Shown here: in pieces, positions 49,493 to 63,265 of the stretch | How the letters are laid out: each line of letters starts with the position of its first letter | Position numbering within the stretch: position 1 is the first letter of the stretch | Assembly (NCBI RefSeq): GCF_047496725.1 | Contig: NC_132971.1 | Span: 12,466,001 to 12,530,000, forward strand | Reading direction: 5' to 3' | DNA length: 64,000 nt | Origin: Anoplolepis gracilipes | Taxonomy: Eukaryota; Arthropoda; Insecta; Hymenoptera; Formicidae | Translations under genes and position numbers: made by a program | Notes under the pieces: generated by a model | Databases searched by the model: none | What the model saw: the letters and a program-made list of their open reading frames with translations, nothing else | Told to the model about the DNA's origin: nothing

Positions 49493-49530
<38 letters not shown>
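49493..49530. repeat. GA microsatellite
   Basis: About 17 GA units followed by an AG-rich stretch. Confidence 0.95.
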
Positions 49531-49534
<4 letters not shown>

Positions 49535-50094
49535 AAAGAGAGTAAGAATGAAAGGGAGACAAAGAAGAAAAAAATAATCGCGAAAAGGCTGACGAAAAAA
49601 AGCGATGTAACGACGGAAGAGAGACATGTAACGTTCGCTTGTGCGGCGAGCAATAGTGCGAATATACACGTAATAAGCTTAGACATATAGGCTAATATAG
49701 ATTTGGGAATATACGAGTGTCTGTTGTAATCGGGAGTGTGTATCCGTTCGTGTAAGAATGCCGCGTGTCTACCAAAGTACATACACGAAAAAGTATGTAC
49801 ACGTGCGTGAGAATCTCCGTGCTCTGTATCCCATTGCGGATGTTCCTGTTCCTCGAGACGGCGACAAAAGAAAAGGAGGATTGCGGGGATGAACGATGAC
49901 GAAGATGACAAACAAACTTATCGAGATTTTGTAGATATTATCCGATTCGCGCGGGGGCCGCCAGATCTGCCCGAAAGACGGTCGATCCTTTCTATTTTAT
50001 GTACATACGAATATTAATCTCTTGAAATCAAGGCTATATGTACACCTGACAGTTTTATTATCGCGCTGAGAAAATAATGTTCGATTTTATCAAA

Positions 50095-50096
<2 letters not shown>

Positions 50097-50160
<64 letters not shown>
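50097..50160. repeat. CT microsatellite
   Basis: About 30 CT units with two TTTCT breaks. Confidence 0.95.
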
Positions 50161-52376
50161 TAAACTTTTATTTACAATTATTTACAATTATATGTATATA
50201 TAATTATACGTCTTCTATTTTTATAATGGCTCGTTTAAAAATATCATGTACAGCAAACATTATTGGCTTGTATGAAATAGGTAATGTTTTTGTATTGTAC
50301 CTAAAAACACAATATTACAAAAATTATCTAAAAATAGAAATAACAAAAATAGTGGATTTACGATCAAGTAATCTATTTGGGAAGTATACACAAAATATCG
50401 GTTGTTGGACAGTAATACTGAATTTTATCAAATTTTCGAAAAAAATTTATCATAACAGAAACTTGCTAAAAGTCAAAATAAAGAGAGTAAGAAGATGAAA
50501 GAGCGATACTGTGTCCTGTGTCTGTCAATAGGGACACATATTTATTGTTAAAACAAAGAGAAGAAAATCGTTTTGAAAGAATAAAACTCTTAAGTATACA
50601 TCAGCCTGAATAATCTGACGTGAGAAAAATATTACAAACGCGAGAAAATATAAAAAGCAAAAGACACGTGTTAATAACGTGTAATAGAAAGGAAATGGAG
50701 GACAGATCCCGGCAAGCGCCCTCATTTACGATTTAGCCGCGCGCTATTAAGGCCATTTTTTGTAATATCCGAATAAAATGCATGGTCGATGATGATGTAC
50801 GAAAACTTACTCACTTATTCTCTGCGATCAAACGATTCAACCTCTACTTGAAATGGAACTTGAAATTGACGAAGGACCAGTATCAACGGAATGTGCTCCT
50901 TTATTGTTTGGCTGCAAGTCTACATGGCATATACAAGTCTACAAATCTATTAATCTCTCGAGAATAATTCTCGATAGTGAAGGATATATTAAACGTTATT
51001 GTCAATTGTCCACCTCTGACATATTTACTTCCATAAATTTCTTATGCAGTAAAGTATAAAATGACTTAAAAATAGAATATATAAGAGATAGAGAATAAGA
51101 CTTTCAATTCTCCAAAATCCAATTCTCTCTTGGAGACCTTTACTATCGAGAATCGTTGTTGAGATTAAAATATTTTCGATGGATACATAAATCAACGTTC
51201 AAGCCAAGTCACAGATCTCTTTAGAATGCACCTTGTCTACTTGCGATGAGCGATTCTTTCTTTGACCGACAACTTTTTAATTACGAATAGTTTAAAGTGA
51301 AACGAACGGGATTCGTTGTAAATATAAATCGAAGAGCGAGGGCGAGCGAGAGTGGAAGCAAGAAAAAGGATGAGAATGCACTCTAGGTTCGATGCATTAT
51401 CGTTCGTGTTACGAATTATTTTTTGAAATTATCACGTTACGTGTAAAGTAATCGGACCGTTCATTGATGTTGAAAAATAAAAACACGTCAGGGGGACGCG
51501 ACAGAAATAATCTCGTTCTACCCGAAAATAATTGACAAAGCGGTCGATCGAGGCAAAAAAATATCAAGAGAAACGGAGAAAGAAAATGAGGGCTCTCCTA
51601 GTTACTTGCTCATTGAAATAATATTCTAAATAACGTTCGCGTAAGAGAACGAAAGTCTAGATACGCATCACTATAATGCAGAATAATTCTACGTACAAAT
51701 AAGTAAGATGGCGATACACGCGCCGGCAATCGCGCACGCCTCAAGTTGTTCACAATTAAAGAGAAAAAAAAAGAGAAATAAGATTTCATTTTTATCGAGA
51801 GGGAGATTAAAAGAGATGTTTCTTTTCTATATATCTTAAACACAAAATACAGAAATTAGATGAAAGGATATCGATCCGCATCGATCGACGAATCGTGATT
51901 AATCGGTACGCGTGCAGGATACAAATGTATCGCGATCCTCGTGATAGCGAAAGCGAATGTGTGTTGGCGATTGTCCGCTCGTACGTTCTTAAAGAATCGC
52001 GAGTTTTGCAGATATAATGTCCGATCGCTGCGATTCGTTAAAAAAATGATTTTTAAGTTTTTGCTGATTTAAAAAATTAAAGATTAAAAAATATGCTGAA
52101 TGTAATTTTATTAATTTTTCTTTTATTTCCTACAAGAAATATTTCCTTTAACCAAGTCAAACTCGAAATAAGCAATTCAACGAAATATCGGGTTTATTTT
52201 ATACAGAATAATCGTCGACTTATATTACTTAACTCGCAAAACTCAAGAGTATCGAATCAACGCGATCGAGAGCATATTGGGGACAGTAATATCATTATTT
52301 AATAATTTGATTCTTATCCTAGTGCGCATTGGCCTGCAGATGTTTTTATTCTTAAAGAATAAACTATGTTTGTATA

Positions 52377-52380
<4 letters not shown>

Positions 52381-52419
<39 letters not shown>

Positions 52420-52427
52420 ACAGTTCA

Positions 52428-52472
<45 letters not shown>
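52381..52472. repeat. GT and AT microsatellites
   Basis: GT units at 52381-52418 and AT units at 52430-52472. Confidence 0.95.
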
Positions 52473-52476
<4 letters not shown>

Positions 52477-52770
52477 AAAATTCTGTATCTTTTTTTCACG
52501 ATCGATTTTCTATAAAATTCGTTATTGTCTTCAATTATAATGAAATCATCTTCATTAACATTCTCGCCTAAGATAAGAATCAATACGACGAATATATACA
52601 CACCTTGTGCACGTACGAGCAAATATAATAACGAAAAAAAAAAGATGAAGTTGCATGATCGATATACCTACAAAATTATTACCAGCGCGCGTGATACAAC
52701 ATATTATTATGTAAAGTTTTTATTGCGTGAGTAAAACATTATATTATCGATGAGAAGAGTATGTACATAC

Positions 52771-52876
52771 CTTGCAAACAATAAATCTCGTCCTTTTCTT
52801 CGTGCATGGGGGTCACTTCCGGCCGTTTCCAGCCAACCAGCTTCACACAAGGGGGAATCCACGACTTTTCATTTTT
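52771..52876 (-). CDS. Isolated coding-like internal exon, unidentified protein
   Basis: On the - strand a pyrimidine tract ending TTTTTCAAG is followed by 35 open codons and a strong donor, TTGCAAG|GTATGTAC. The reading is KNEKSWIPPCVKLVGW, then KRPEVTPMHEEKDEIYCLQ. Third codon positions are GC-rich inside an AT-rich region, and the composition (Trp, Pro, Glu, Lys) is that of a real protein. The exon enters in phase 0 and leaves in phase 1. I do not recognise the family. It could be an alternative 3' exon of the receptor-like gene at the right edge, because the phases would fit a donor there, or an exon of a separate gene. No partner exon was identified. Confidence 0.55.
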
Positions 52877-55800
52877 CTTGAAAAAAAAAACACGTGTGTA
52901 TGCGAATGTCTGTGCGCGTTCATAAAAATATGATATTCTGAATCGAACGACGAATTGTGTAGACTGAAAAAAAATTTAAGATTAAAAGACTAATTATAAG
53001 ATTAATTGAGGATAAAAGTCAAGTGAACACCATCAAGTTTTTGAATCCCACGATTTCATCTTGGATTGTCAACCTAGCATTGCAATCTGTCACCCGACAT
53101 ATATTTGAGGAATATCTCGACTTACTATATGTTTATTGTTCCATTCGGGTATTGTTTATCATAACATTTGATTGAAAGCTTACTTGTTTCGTGCCAATTT
53201 TACAAGAACTGAATCTGGCGCGTCCACATTTCAACGAAAGAAGTTTGCTGCTGGCTTGCAGATGACGCCACTTTGGTAAATATATCTGTGCTAGTGATAT
53301 TAAAAAAATCTAAATGCGGCTATTTTGCTGTTTTTTATAAAATGCTGATGCTCAGAGAGAAACCTCTTACGTTTATCTTGTTTAATACCACCATCTCTTT
53401 CCTTTTTAAAATTTAAAATAAATCAAAGGCATTTTATCACTGCCGGTAAAATTATGGTTGTAATGTCTTGTATTTTAAATATCCATAAATTGAATCAGAA
53501 ACATATCTTGATATCGCAAATATTTTTATATTACAAATATTTTATTTTAGATATTATTATTTTTTTAGATTTTATTATTTATATATTATTTTAGATATTA
53601 TTATATTTTTATATTACATATCGAATTAATTTTATCGTGTGTATCATATACAATTTATATTTAATATAAATTATTAAAATGTTATATAAAGTAAGTTTTA
53701 TTATTTGATCTAAAAAGTATCATTTTCTGAAATTGTCAAGTTTATTAAAGATTTTTCTTTTTTAATCAAGAATAGCATTCATAAATAATGCATATATAAA
53801 TAAAAAGATCTCAACAATAATATATATCGATAATGTTTATATAATATACATCTATGCTAGAATAAAAAAAGATCATACGTGTTCTGATCCAAAATTTATA
53901 CGCGGACACGTACTAAACAATGATTTTATCACTAATATCAAAAAATTAATTTAATAACTATGTAATTCTACCTGTAGCTTTTGAAATAGTGCAAATGTCG
54001 GTACTATTAAACGAGGCTTGGTAACCGTCTCACGGAATGCGTCGAAATAGTCGATATCAGGTGTACCTTATCACAAACTGGTAAAAAAATGCCGACAGAA
54101 TATTTTGTTGAATTATCGACAAAGAAAATGTTAATATTCAGTTATCACTTGCAACTTGTCAATCAGCAATTCGTTGCATTTTTAGAAATCAGAGCTATAA
54201 TTGATAAAAGCAGAAGTAAACTGTTTTCCACTAATAATCTAATCTAATAATCTAAAATAAAAGGTAGGAAAAAAATTAAATGTGTTTATATCCTTTCTTA
54301 CACACATATACACACCATCTTTCAAAAAATTCTTTTTATAATTAAAACAAATCTTATCGTCTAATAAAAAATAATAATATAACTAGTGTTTATACTAATG
54401 AAAAAAAGTTTTACGCTTAACACTAACAATACTGACAAAATTTTTGGATGCATAAAATTATAGTATAACTATATGAGAGAGAGAATAAAATTTACAATCT
54501 AAAAGTTGAAGTAACTATATAATTACCAATAATATTAAAAAATTATATAATTAAAATTTAAAAATATAATTTAATTAAATATATTTAAAATATATTTAAA
54601 TTTCTACGAAGCGTGAAAACACTACAATTATTGTATAACTACAGCTGCGCATCTTATTATATTAACGATATTTCTCAATATATAAAGAAAGAGAAAGAGA
54701 GAAACGCATTTTTATTACAACATTATAAAATTTACATATGCACAGTTCACGGTAAAGTATTAATAAAATCAGAATGTATCGTTCCAACGTAACATGTGCT
54801 ACGTCCAAATTCACAAAATAATACATCAATGCGAGATACACATTCAGTACAAAATAAATACATCTATATATATATATATATAGTCCGATATACAGTTTGC
54901 GTCAATTTATAATTTTGTTTGGACTAGAGAGATAAATGTTAACGTTACGAATTGTTCTACATGGTTTCTGTTCTATAAACTAATTTTACTACTCTACTAG
55001 TTAATATAAGACATCGACCTGACTTTTGCTATACGCTACTCTCGTATTAATCGAATCGAAACTGTTAGTTGTCATCAATTGATCAGCCATTACGTTCGTA
55101 AGTATTATTACGAGACATTATGGACACTTATCACGACACAACATCGATAATCGGACTTGGCCGCTTTTTTTTTTACGATACAATTACGGATTAATATCGC
55201 AGCTTTTGCGCGTATAAATACGGATCAGATATACAAAGACATTTTTCTTCCGTAACTCTTTCATAAATGCATTTCTATATCGAGGTTCACCTCAATCGCG
55301 ACCGCTACACTTGTTGAGAAAGACGAATAATCTACATAGATCCATAGCTATAATGTTATTGTGAGTTCGTGGTCCTCAGAGTTTCGAATGTAATGCTTGT
55401 CAATGACCTTGTTTAATAGTCATTAATAGCACGCTTTTAGATTTGTGTTTATTCGCCCATGACATGGCCTATACTCGATAAACTCGCGGACAATATTGCA
55501 GTTTACTCTCTTTATAAAGTAAGTCTACGCTATTCATTACAATTTACAAATGTATATACAAACAAATTATACTTGTCCCGAAATAAGCAAAGGCCGAAAC
55601 AATAACGCGAGTTACAACAATTTGCCTGCCCTACAAAAAGTTTGATTTGATGGATTTAGAAAAATGTTATATAAATTTAATCAATAAATATATCGAAACG
55701 AAATACAGGATCTGATCGTATGACGCATATTATAATTATTTTAGGTTATTTTAATATACTTATTTTGATTCGTGATATGAAAACAATGAGCTTCTGTTAC

Positions 55801-56354
55801 AAATTACTTGTTTACTAAAATCTTAGATCAAAGAATTAATGCACATTTTTGAAGAAAATTCATTCTGACAAATTAATAAGAAAAAGTGATAATCAAATAA
55901 GCAAGTGAAAGCCAATGCAGATCAAAAGTGTAAAATAAATATATCCAATTAAAGATTTAATTAATTAATTTGTAAGTTTCCGGTTTCTCTTCGGTCCTTC
56001 TTGAGTAAAATAATACTAATATAATTGAAAAAAATAATAGAAACGTTAGTAGAAAAATGTCAGAATTATTCAAATGAATTGAAAATGAATCAATTCAAGA
56101 ATTATCTTTCCTTATAAATGACAGTAAAATTTTATATAAAATTCATAGAACACATCGGGGTAGATTTAAATCCGAATTTATAATGTTAAAAAAAATTCTG
56201 TTTTAGCAAAAAAAGAAATGTCAAATCCATTAATGCAGGCGCTTATTTCGATACCTCACATATGTTAGAACGCAATGCTGTCGAAAAAACGTATATCTAC
56301 CACACAATCATATATCCCAAGGGTGTAATCATAACCGGTGCATGTTTCGACGAC

Positions 56355-56580
56355 AACTCGTTCTAACAAATTTGAACGAAAACGTCAGGATTAATGAAAT
56401 GCGTCCGGATGATTGCAGTACAGGGTCTAATCATACAGCGCGTCCACCATAATCGCCTCCATTTACTCCTATGTATATGATTATTTCCAACTCGCTCGAT
56501 ACAAATTTGTTAGAATGAGGTCCCGTCCAGAGAACACGCATCCCATTCGTGAACGAGAACTCGCTCCGACAGAGTTTGTA
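56355..56580. repeat. Three degenerate direct copies plus an inverted copy
   Basis: AACTCGYTC followed by ACAAATTTG or ACAGAGTTTG occurs at 56355, 56489 and 56558. The first and third copies stay similar for about 50 nt. TTCTAACAAATTTG (56361-56374) also has a perfect inverted copy at 56502-56515. Confidence 0.5.
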
Positions 56581-57613
56581 GGAAACACGTCGGAATTAAT
56601 CGAATCCTCGAAATGAGTTGAGACAACCGGAAGAATCGCGAAACAGCACAGTTCGTTTCGCCCGACAACTACTACTGTTTACACTGCAATTATGCCGGAA
56701 AAGTGCATCGGGAATATTTCGTCTCCTGTTTTGCCTAAGACATATATTTCTGTCCGTCGTATTCTATGTAACACAATTTACCATTTCTACTACTACCATT
56801 TAGTGTACTAGAGTCAACTACGCAGACGAGAACGAATTAGCTCGAACGAGTTTAACCTGCGTTTAATTCGCTAAGTCAGAGACATAAAGACAAATGCTTT
56901 AAGCGTTATCTAATGATATTCCGTATCATAATTAGCGACATTTATCAATACTCTAATTATCGACAATAACAAATTAATGCGATAATATCTGCTCTAATTA
57001 CTACATAAAGTTCACAGTATTTATAGCGCGCAAGCAATTTTTGATAATTAGGATTATTAGATAAATGTTGCTAGCACATTACAAAATGCCACTTGCAATC
57101 TATCGAGAACACATTCGTTATACAATCAATAAAATCAAGCGCGAATAACTAGCGATCGCAAATTAATTACGCTCTCTCAGTCGCTAATAAAGATATAAAT
57201 AATTTATCGTTCTCATTGATAAAAGAAAAATCAATCTTTCTCTGTCGGAATAAAATGTTTACGAATTTTTTTAGATATAAATCCCACTTTTATAAGCTTA
57301 CTATCACTGTATATCAGAGGAAATTTTACATCATTGTTATTTTTATATAATTAATATATTAAATTATATCATATATTTAATATGAATTATATATTATTAT
57401 AACTAAGAATGCGTACATATTTCTCTCGAGTAGAAAAAAGTATTTCGTGGACGGACACTGCATAAGCTACGGTATTCAACGTCAAGGATGTAGCGCGAAA
57501 GCATCATATGTAGCATGAAAATCATGTAAATTTACTCGCTTAACGAGTTAAAATGCAAATAAATTTCAGCTTTCGATTAATAAATCTTTTACGATAGCTG
57601 TAACAGGGCATCG

Positions 57614-57615
<2 letters not shown>

Positions 57616-57645
<30 letters not shown>
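57616..57645. repeat. AT microsatellite
   Basis: About 14 TA units. Confidence 0.9.
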
Positions 57646-57648
<3 letters not shown>

Positions 57649-57770
57649 GAAGCATGCAGTGCCTATCGATCGATCCCATTCGCCAACATACTCGGCATTC
57701 ATCATCAATATTTCTTAGACGCGTATCAATACAGATAACGTTCGCTAACGTCCATTATGACTTGTGCACA

Positions 57771-57772
<2 letters not shown>

Positions 57773-57811
<39 letters not shown>
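57773..57811. repeat. GT microsatellite
   Basis: About 19 GT units. Confidence 0.95.
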
Positions 57812-57813
<2 letters not shown>

Positions 57814-58279
57814 CACGCAAAGATATATATGTATATTTTCGGAGATACATGTTGTGCACAGATATTTATTTAGGCGCTTACTTAACACTTACAATAAGTC
57901 AAGCACGCGAAACAATCGTTCAAGCAAAATCATTGAATTAAACGTGTTAAAATTATTAATTATTTAATTGCGCGTACGAATTTTTTTTCCCTACTTCGAA
58001 ATTTGCAAATTTGTTTACGTGATAAAAATTGTCGATTAAACGCGTAAATTACACGAGACCGGCGCCCTTATTGCGATTATATTACGAAGAATGAACAAAG
58101 CGGACGATATAAAAGTAGCCGGAAAAGGTATAGTCACGAGAAACTATAGTTCCTGGTCCCATTTCTCAAGCATTATCGCCAACGGCACTTACTATCTCAA
58201 AAACGCTTGTGCTCACGTTTCCGAAAACTCAGTTTCGGCGACGGAACTTTTAATAAAATCTCTCCTGTGCCAAATGTTT

Positions 58280-58291
58280 CTCTCCCTCTCC

Positions 58292-58323
<32 letters not shown>

Positions 58324-58341
58324 GTCTCTCTCTCTCTCTCC
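58280..58341. repeat. CT microsatellite
   Basis: CT units with CCCT, TTTCT and CTGT breaks. Confidence 0.9.
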
Positions 58342-59190
58342 CACCTTCCCCCCGCATAATTGATCAACGCGCGGCCATTCGTCGGATGTTTTATCAAAGT
58401 TCCTGTCTTGAAAGACGCTTAAATTTCAATTTCAAATTTTGCACACAACGTCCGCGAATCAGTAGTCAAACTTAGCACTTTGTAAGACGATTATCGTCAC
58501 TTAGAATATCAAAGTGTTTTCATCGTATTTGACAAAACGTCGCTTTCTACATTTAATTTCCTTCCTTTACGAGGACAATGTACTGCGTGAGAATTGTCAC
58601 GAATAATCAAGCTAAATCGGATAAAATGTGCAAAATTTGATGATACAATGCATACTTGCATACTATTCACAAACAATCTCTACTATTACATACCTAAAAG
58701 TCTGATCACAGATTGACAGAAGGCGTGTAAAATACGACATTATAGATACACAGTCACGAGAGATACGCCATTGCAGTAATTCTCAATAAATATAGTCATA
58801 TTTATATAAGTATAAACAAGTATTATACATATGTATGTGTGTATGTGTGTATATATGTGCAGTTATGTACATAAATTTTGAAACACAGGTGGCAAAGCCA
58901 GAAGAAATATACCAGCAAATATTTAGTATAAAATAAATTTTTAGTGTAAAATTTTTTAATCATTTTTCAAAGTTATTAATTATAATTATTATTCCTAATT
59001 ATATTTAATTTTACAGAATAGGTTGTTTACACTCCGTAACATAATTTTACTTTGTTTAAAAATTAAATGTGAATTCGCCGATATTCAATTTGTAAAAATA
59101 ATAATACTGCACATTATATTTTTCATTTTAGAATTTAGTTAATATAAAAAATATTTTTATGTCGGTTATATCATTATTATGTAGGTATTA

Positions 59191-59490
59191 AAAGCATCCC
59201 GCATTGTCCTTATGGAAAATAGCTTTCGATGGATTTTGTTCAAATTTTAGGTTCTCGTATGGTGAGTCATGGGGTGTTTCACTTGTCAAAATGTATAGAG
59301 AGCTGCAAATATGATAGTTCTTTTCATAAAAATCGTCAATTTCCAACGCCCTTTGCAGGCTAAACTGTAGCTTCTAGAGAATTATGTCTATTGAGACTTT
59401 TATGCAGCACAATCATAAACTATAAATCCTAAAATTTGAATGAAATCTATCGAAAGACAGTTTCCATAAATAGTATGCAGGGTCCTTTCA
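59191..59490. mobile_element. Foldback MITE with long inverted arms
   Basis: The arm at 59191-59251 and the reverse complement of 59428-59490 align over about 60 bases. Shared blocks include TTATGGAAA, CTTTCGAT, and TTCAAATTTTAGG. The loop between the arms is about 175 bp. The outer right end reads CAGGGTCC, similar to Tc1/mariner-type ends in insects. No open frame is present, so it is a non-autonomous element. Confidence 0.65.
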
Positions 59491-61130
59491 ATTAACAATA
59501 TTTTTGTTCGAATTATCACTTATATTAAAATTAAAAATACTGCTTGCATTAGTATTTGCATCAAAAACAAATAAATCAATGTTTCTTATCGCTGTCGTCG
59601 GATTAGACACATGTAAAAGTATTATTAGACGTATATATAAAACAATACTAAAAGACTAAAATTTTTTCTTGTTTAACAAATCTGTCTTAATTATCCTTTT
59701 TTTTACCTCATTCTCCAAAATAACCAGAGTAAAACTGCGTAAAAATGTTATTTTTTATTAGAATAAATAGTAACAAAATTCCCTGATAAAAGTATTTAAT
59801 ATAAATTTTGTAGTAAAGAATATATATTTTCAAAGATTACTATTCCAAACTATTCAATGTTATATTTTCATTATATATCAAAATCTATTATTTTTTAATC
59901 ATACATTATCAGATTAATAAATGGCACTATTTTCTATATTTTATTTTCTATCTCCAAACGTTTACACAATAAAAATTTGTTCAAGTCTTTTTAAACTTAT
60001 TATTACGATAAAAAAAATTGATGAGCAACTCGAAGGAGTAACTCACCGGATAAGATAATAGAGTCACAATAGGGAAATATTATATTTCTTTCCAAGAAAT
60101 ATTGTTGAACCTAAAGTCTACAAAGATCATAAATTCTGAAATGATATTGTTTCATATCATGCGAGGCACCTTCTTCTATTTTTATACCTTCTCCTCTGAT
60201 ATGCGAATAAAAAAATTTTACTCGTAACGCGATCATTGTTATTGTTTGCCAGTCACAAATATATGGCCCTATTACATTTGTAAGATCGAAGCATCGATCA
60301 TGTAATAGCGCGTTATCAATTCGATACATGTTCAATATAATACTCGCGTAACATTTTCTAGATACGTATATGATTTATTAGTTGTCTATTTTTTAATTTT
60401 TTTCTTATATACATCAAGTAAGACCGCCATCAACGTCATCAGTTATGTATGTGTATTTGGTTATATATTCCCGAGTATAATTATATATTCTAACTTTTGC
60501 ATTTTAAGAGGATCATATCATACATATTATTTGTATGGCTTGCGTATAAGTATATCAAGTAAACGATATGAAGAGATATAGGTGGAAAGCGATATACGTT
60601 TTAACATTTCATTTTACACAAGTATGCGCATCACACATGCGCATCTTACTATTAAGATATGCATATGTACAAACAGAATAAATTTCTAAAGCATGACAGA
60701 GATATGCTCAGATACATGATTAGCAATGATCAAAGCTGCGATCGTCAAATACTTTATACAAAACATTTGACAACGTAATGTAAAATCAAGATATTTTCCA
60801 GGATGCAATCAATTTTGTCAACACGATAAATATCTGATAAATATTATTGACAATTTCTTGTATGACTTTAGATAATGAAATCTGGAATTATATAACGCAT
60901 AATTTTGTTTAGAAAAGTTGAAGGTAATTTTCTTCTTTGCAAAATAATGCCATCGCAATTTACATAAAGTCACATTAATTTTAGAAAAAAGTTGTTGGTT
61001 CTTTTAAAAATTTTATTTATCACTAGAATTAACTGTATTATTTTAATAACAAAGATAAATTATTAATTTTCTATATTCGTAATTTAATACAAATTATCAT
61101 TAATTTTTTTTTCTTATGATGGATGCATGT

Positions 61131-61132
61131 TT

Positions 61133-61171
<39 letters not shown>
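61131..61171. repeat. CT microsatellite
   Basis: About 20 CT units with one TTT break. Confidence 0.95.
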
Positions 61172-63164
61172 GTTATATATCGTAAAATTGCGTATACGTA
61201 AACACATCAGAAGAAAATTCCATACAAAAAAAATTCGGGATAAAAAAAATTAATTTAGGCACGTCATTCGAAAAACGAATTACATACCAAAAGAAGCTTT
61301 TGATATGCAGATACCTCTCTGATATTTACGATCGCAGCTGCACGTGCGTATATGGACGGAGAAAGCGCATTCTCACGAAGCGAATACCAGTGTCACGCTC
61401 GCTCGCTCGCGAGTGTCCTTCAATGAAACGCTACTAAATAAATCGCACTCCCTGAAGCACGATGTCTGTCCCGAGGAGACGCGACACAGCAAAGCGAACA
61501 CGTCGCCGCGCGGTACGTAACGAATTGCCCAACCGGACTGAAGAATGGCGTCGTTTTCCAAAATAATTGGGTACGACACAATATTCACCGACCGATTACG
61601 CGAAATACGTGAAAGCTTCAGGGCGATCGAGTCACACACTCAAAGAATGTTTTTGCGTTAATCCCGTATCTTTTCTCGTAAATTCTTCTCGTTCGCGTTC
61701 TCGATGTTCAATATCATGTATATAAGCTCTCGTACAATTTTCGTTAAATCCGGATACCTAATTATCTCTGTGAGATTGCGGAGACAATAACAGGTATTAT
61801 TATTATTATTATTATAAGGGTATCTATATATTCGATACTTTGACGGAGAACTGCAATTATGCGTAGATATGTTTGAGGGAAAAATACATAACTAATTATC
61901 GAATTTTGTGCGATATGTAAGTTTAAAATTAAGTGGCAAATTGGAGTGGCAGCGTTACAAACTTTTTCATCTTAAAACAAACCGTGAGTCAATCTAAATA
62001 CAAGATGAAAGAAAATATTTGTCAAGTAATGAATTCCAAGGGCAGATTATGCGATTTTATGTAAGTCTTATGGCGCGTGTAACAATGTTTATTAAGACTA
62101 GTTTCATTCCCTTACAAGAGAACACTCATTGTCAGTCATTTCATCTCTTTACTTTCGCCAATAAAGCAACATATTACGGTACTTGGTTTAAGTTTGATTC
62201 TCATTTGATCGTCATCGAAAGAACTTTTCCCGTTCGCAATTTACATAATAAATGGCTGAAGAAAACTCTCCTTTTTCTTCTTTCTTTTTTTTTTTTTTCT
62301 TTTTTAAGAAATCCCAATAAACGTCGAAACCGATAGACGGGCAAAGTACTAAAAGTTTTTAACTAATATTATTGCCATCTTTATCATCGAATCGCCCTTA
62401 TCTGATCCACCTGACTTCACCTTCTTACTGGAATGTTATTAACTTTGGGGAATGATGAGCACCGCCAAGTACCTCCTTAAACGTTACGGCATTTTCATCT
62501 ACCGGCCGACTTACTGCGGCGGAGCCGCCGTAATTCGTAATGTGGTGTTCGCGGCGTTACTAGAGAGTGTGTTCGTTGAGCTTAAATCTCACACATAGCG
62601 AACTTATATAGCGCAACCGGCTTAAATTATTCCCCACCAACGTGCGCGTATAACTTCGCGGCCGGCACATCCTCCCTTCTGGGACGCCAGTAAAGCTCCG
62701 TCAAGAAATTTAATCGAGATTGGGAAAACCTTATTTTCCCTCTCGTCCGCATTTCGCGTCTCGTTTTGCAGCTAAATAAAATGCTGTCGCGGGTGAGACA
62801 CTCGTCCTTCCTTTCCCTTTCCCTTGTTGCGAGATGGAATCTCGCGAAATAGGCTTTACTCCTCTCTACCGAGAATGGACGATGTTTCGCGATAAATAAG
62901 AAAATGTATGTGAAAAAAGAATGTCTAATAATGCCAGAAAATTTTACAATAGAATATCCACCTTTAAAAAAATCTTATTCGAGATAAAAACGTTATCAAT
63001 GTCAAGAAAGTATTTTTTGAATCTTGATTCTAAATGATCAGAGGACAAGTCTTGTTCTAAATTGAAAATATATGTATGTGACATCAAGCTAACAGGATTA
63101 TAATATCAATACGTAGTTAGATTAACGTTAAGGGAACATTCTTCCAATGGACGGCAACTATTCG

Positions 63165-63265
63165 TATCAGCGTTAAAAACATTGGGCATTATTTTTTTTT
63201 AATTTCAACTGTTTATTTTTTTTAAGCCCAATACTCTTCGAATTCTTCTCGAATCAACGCTGATA
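63165..63265. repeat. Hairpin with two separated stems
   Basis: TATCAGCGTT (63165-63174) pairs with AACGCTGATA (63256-63265). Inside, ATTGGGC (63181-63187) pairs with GCCCAAT (63226-63232). It lies about 520 bp past the stop of the receptor-like frame, possibly in its 3' UTR. Confidence 0.6.

Larger units (their letters stand above)
41511..52770. other. Intergenic or extended 3' UTR, microsatellite-rich
   Basis: No gene could be supported in this 11-kb stretch. It has many simple repeats (AT, GA, CA, CT and TTCG types), moderately GC-rich patches at 42400-42950, 47640-47900, 48490-48960 and 49700-50000, and AT-rich sequence between. The short open frames match no family known to me. Further exons of the - strand gene that includes 52771-52876 should lie here but were not found. 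Confidence 0.6.

Noticed and set aside
49426..49911. 161-codon - strand open frame
   Set aside because: Half is a Ser/Leu run from the GA repeat, and the rest shows no recognisable feature.
50782..51059. Two overlapping open frames with fairly protein-like composition (MELEIDEGPVSTECAPLLFG)
   Set aside because: They overlap in different frames, have no splice borders or known motif, and could be a decayed transposon. Too weak to list as a gene.
58091..58363. 90-codon + strand open frame
   Set aside because: Its C-terminal third is the CT microsatellite, and the rest matches nothing known to me.
62552..62598. End of a 48-codon open frame (62452-62598) in the GC island
   Set aside because: Short, single frame, no homology recognised. 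The island may be regulatory instead.
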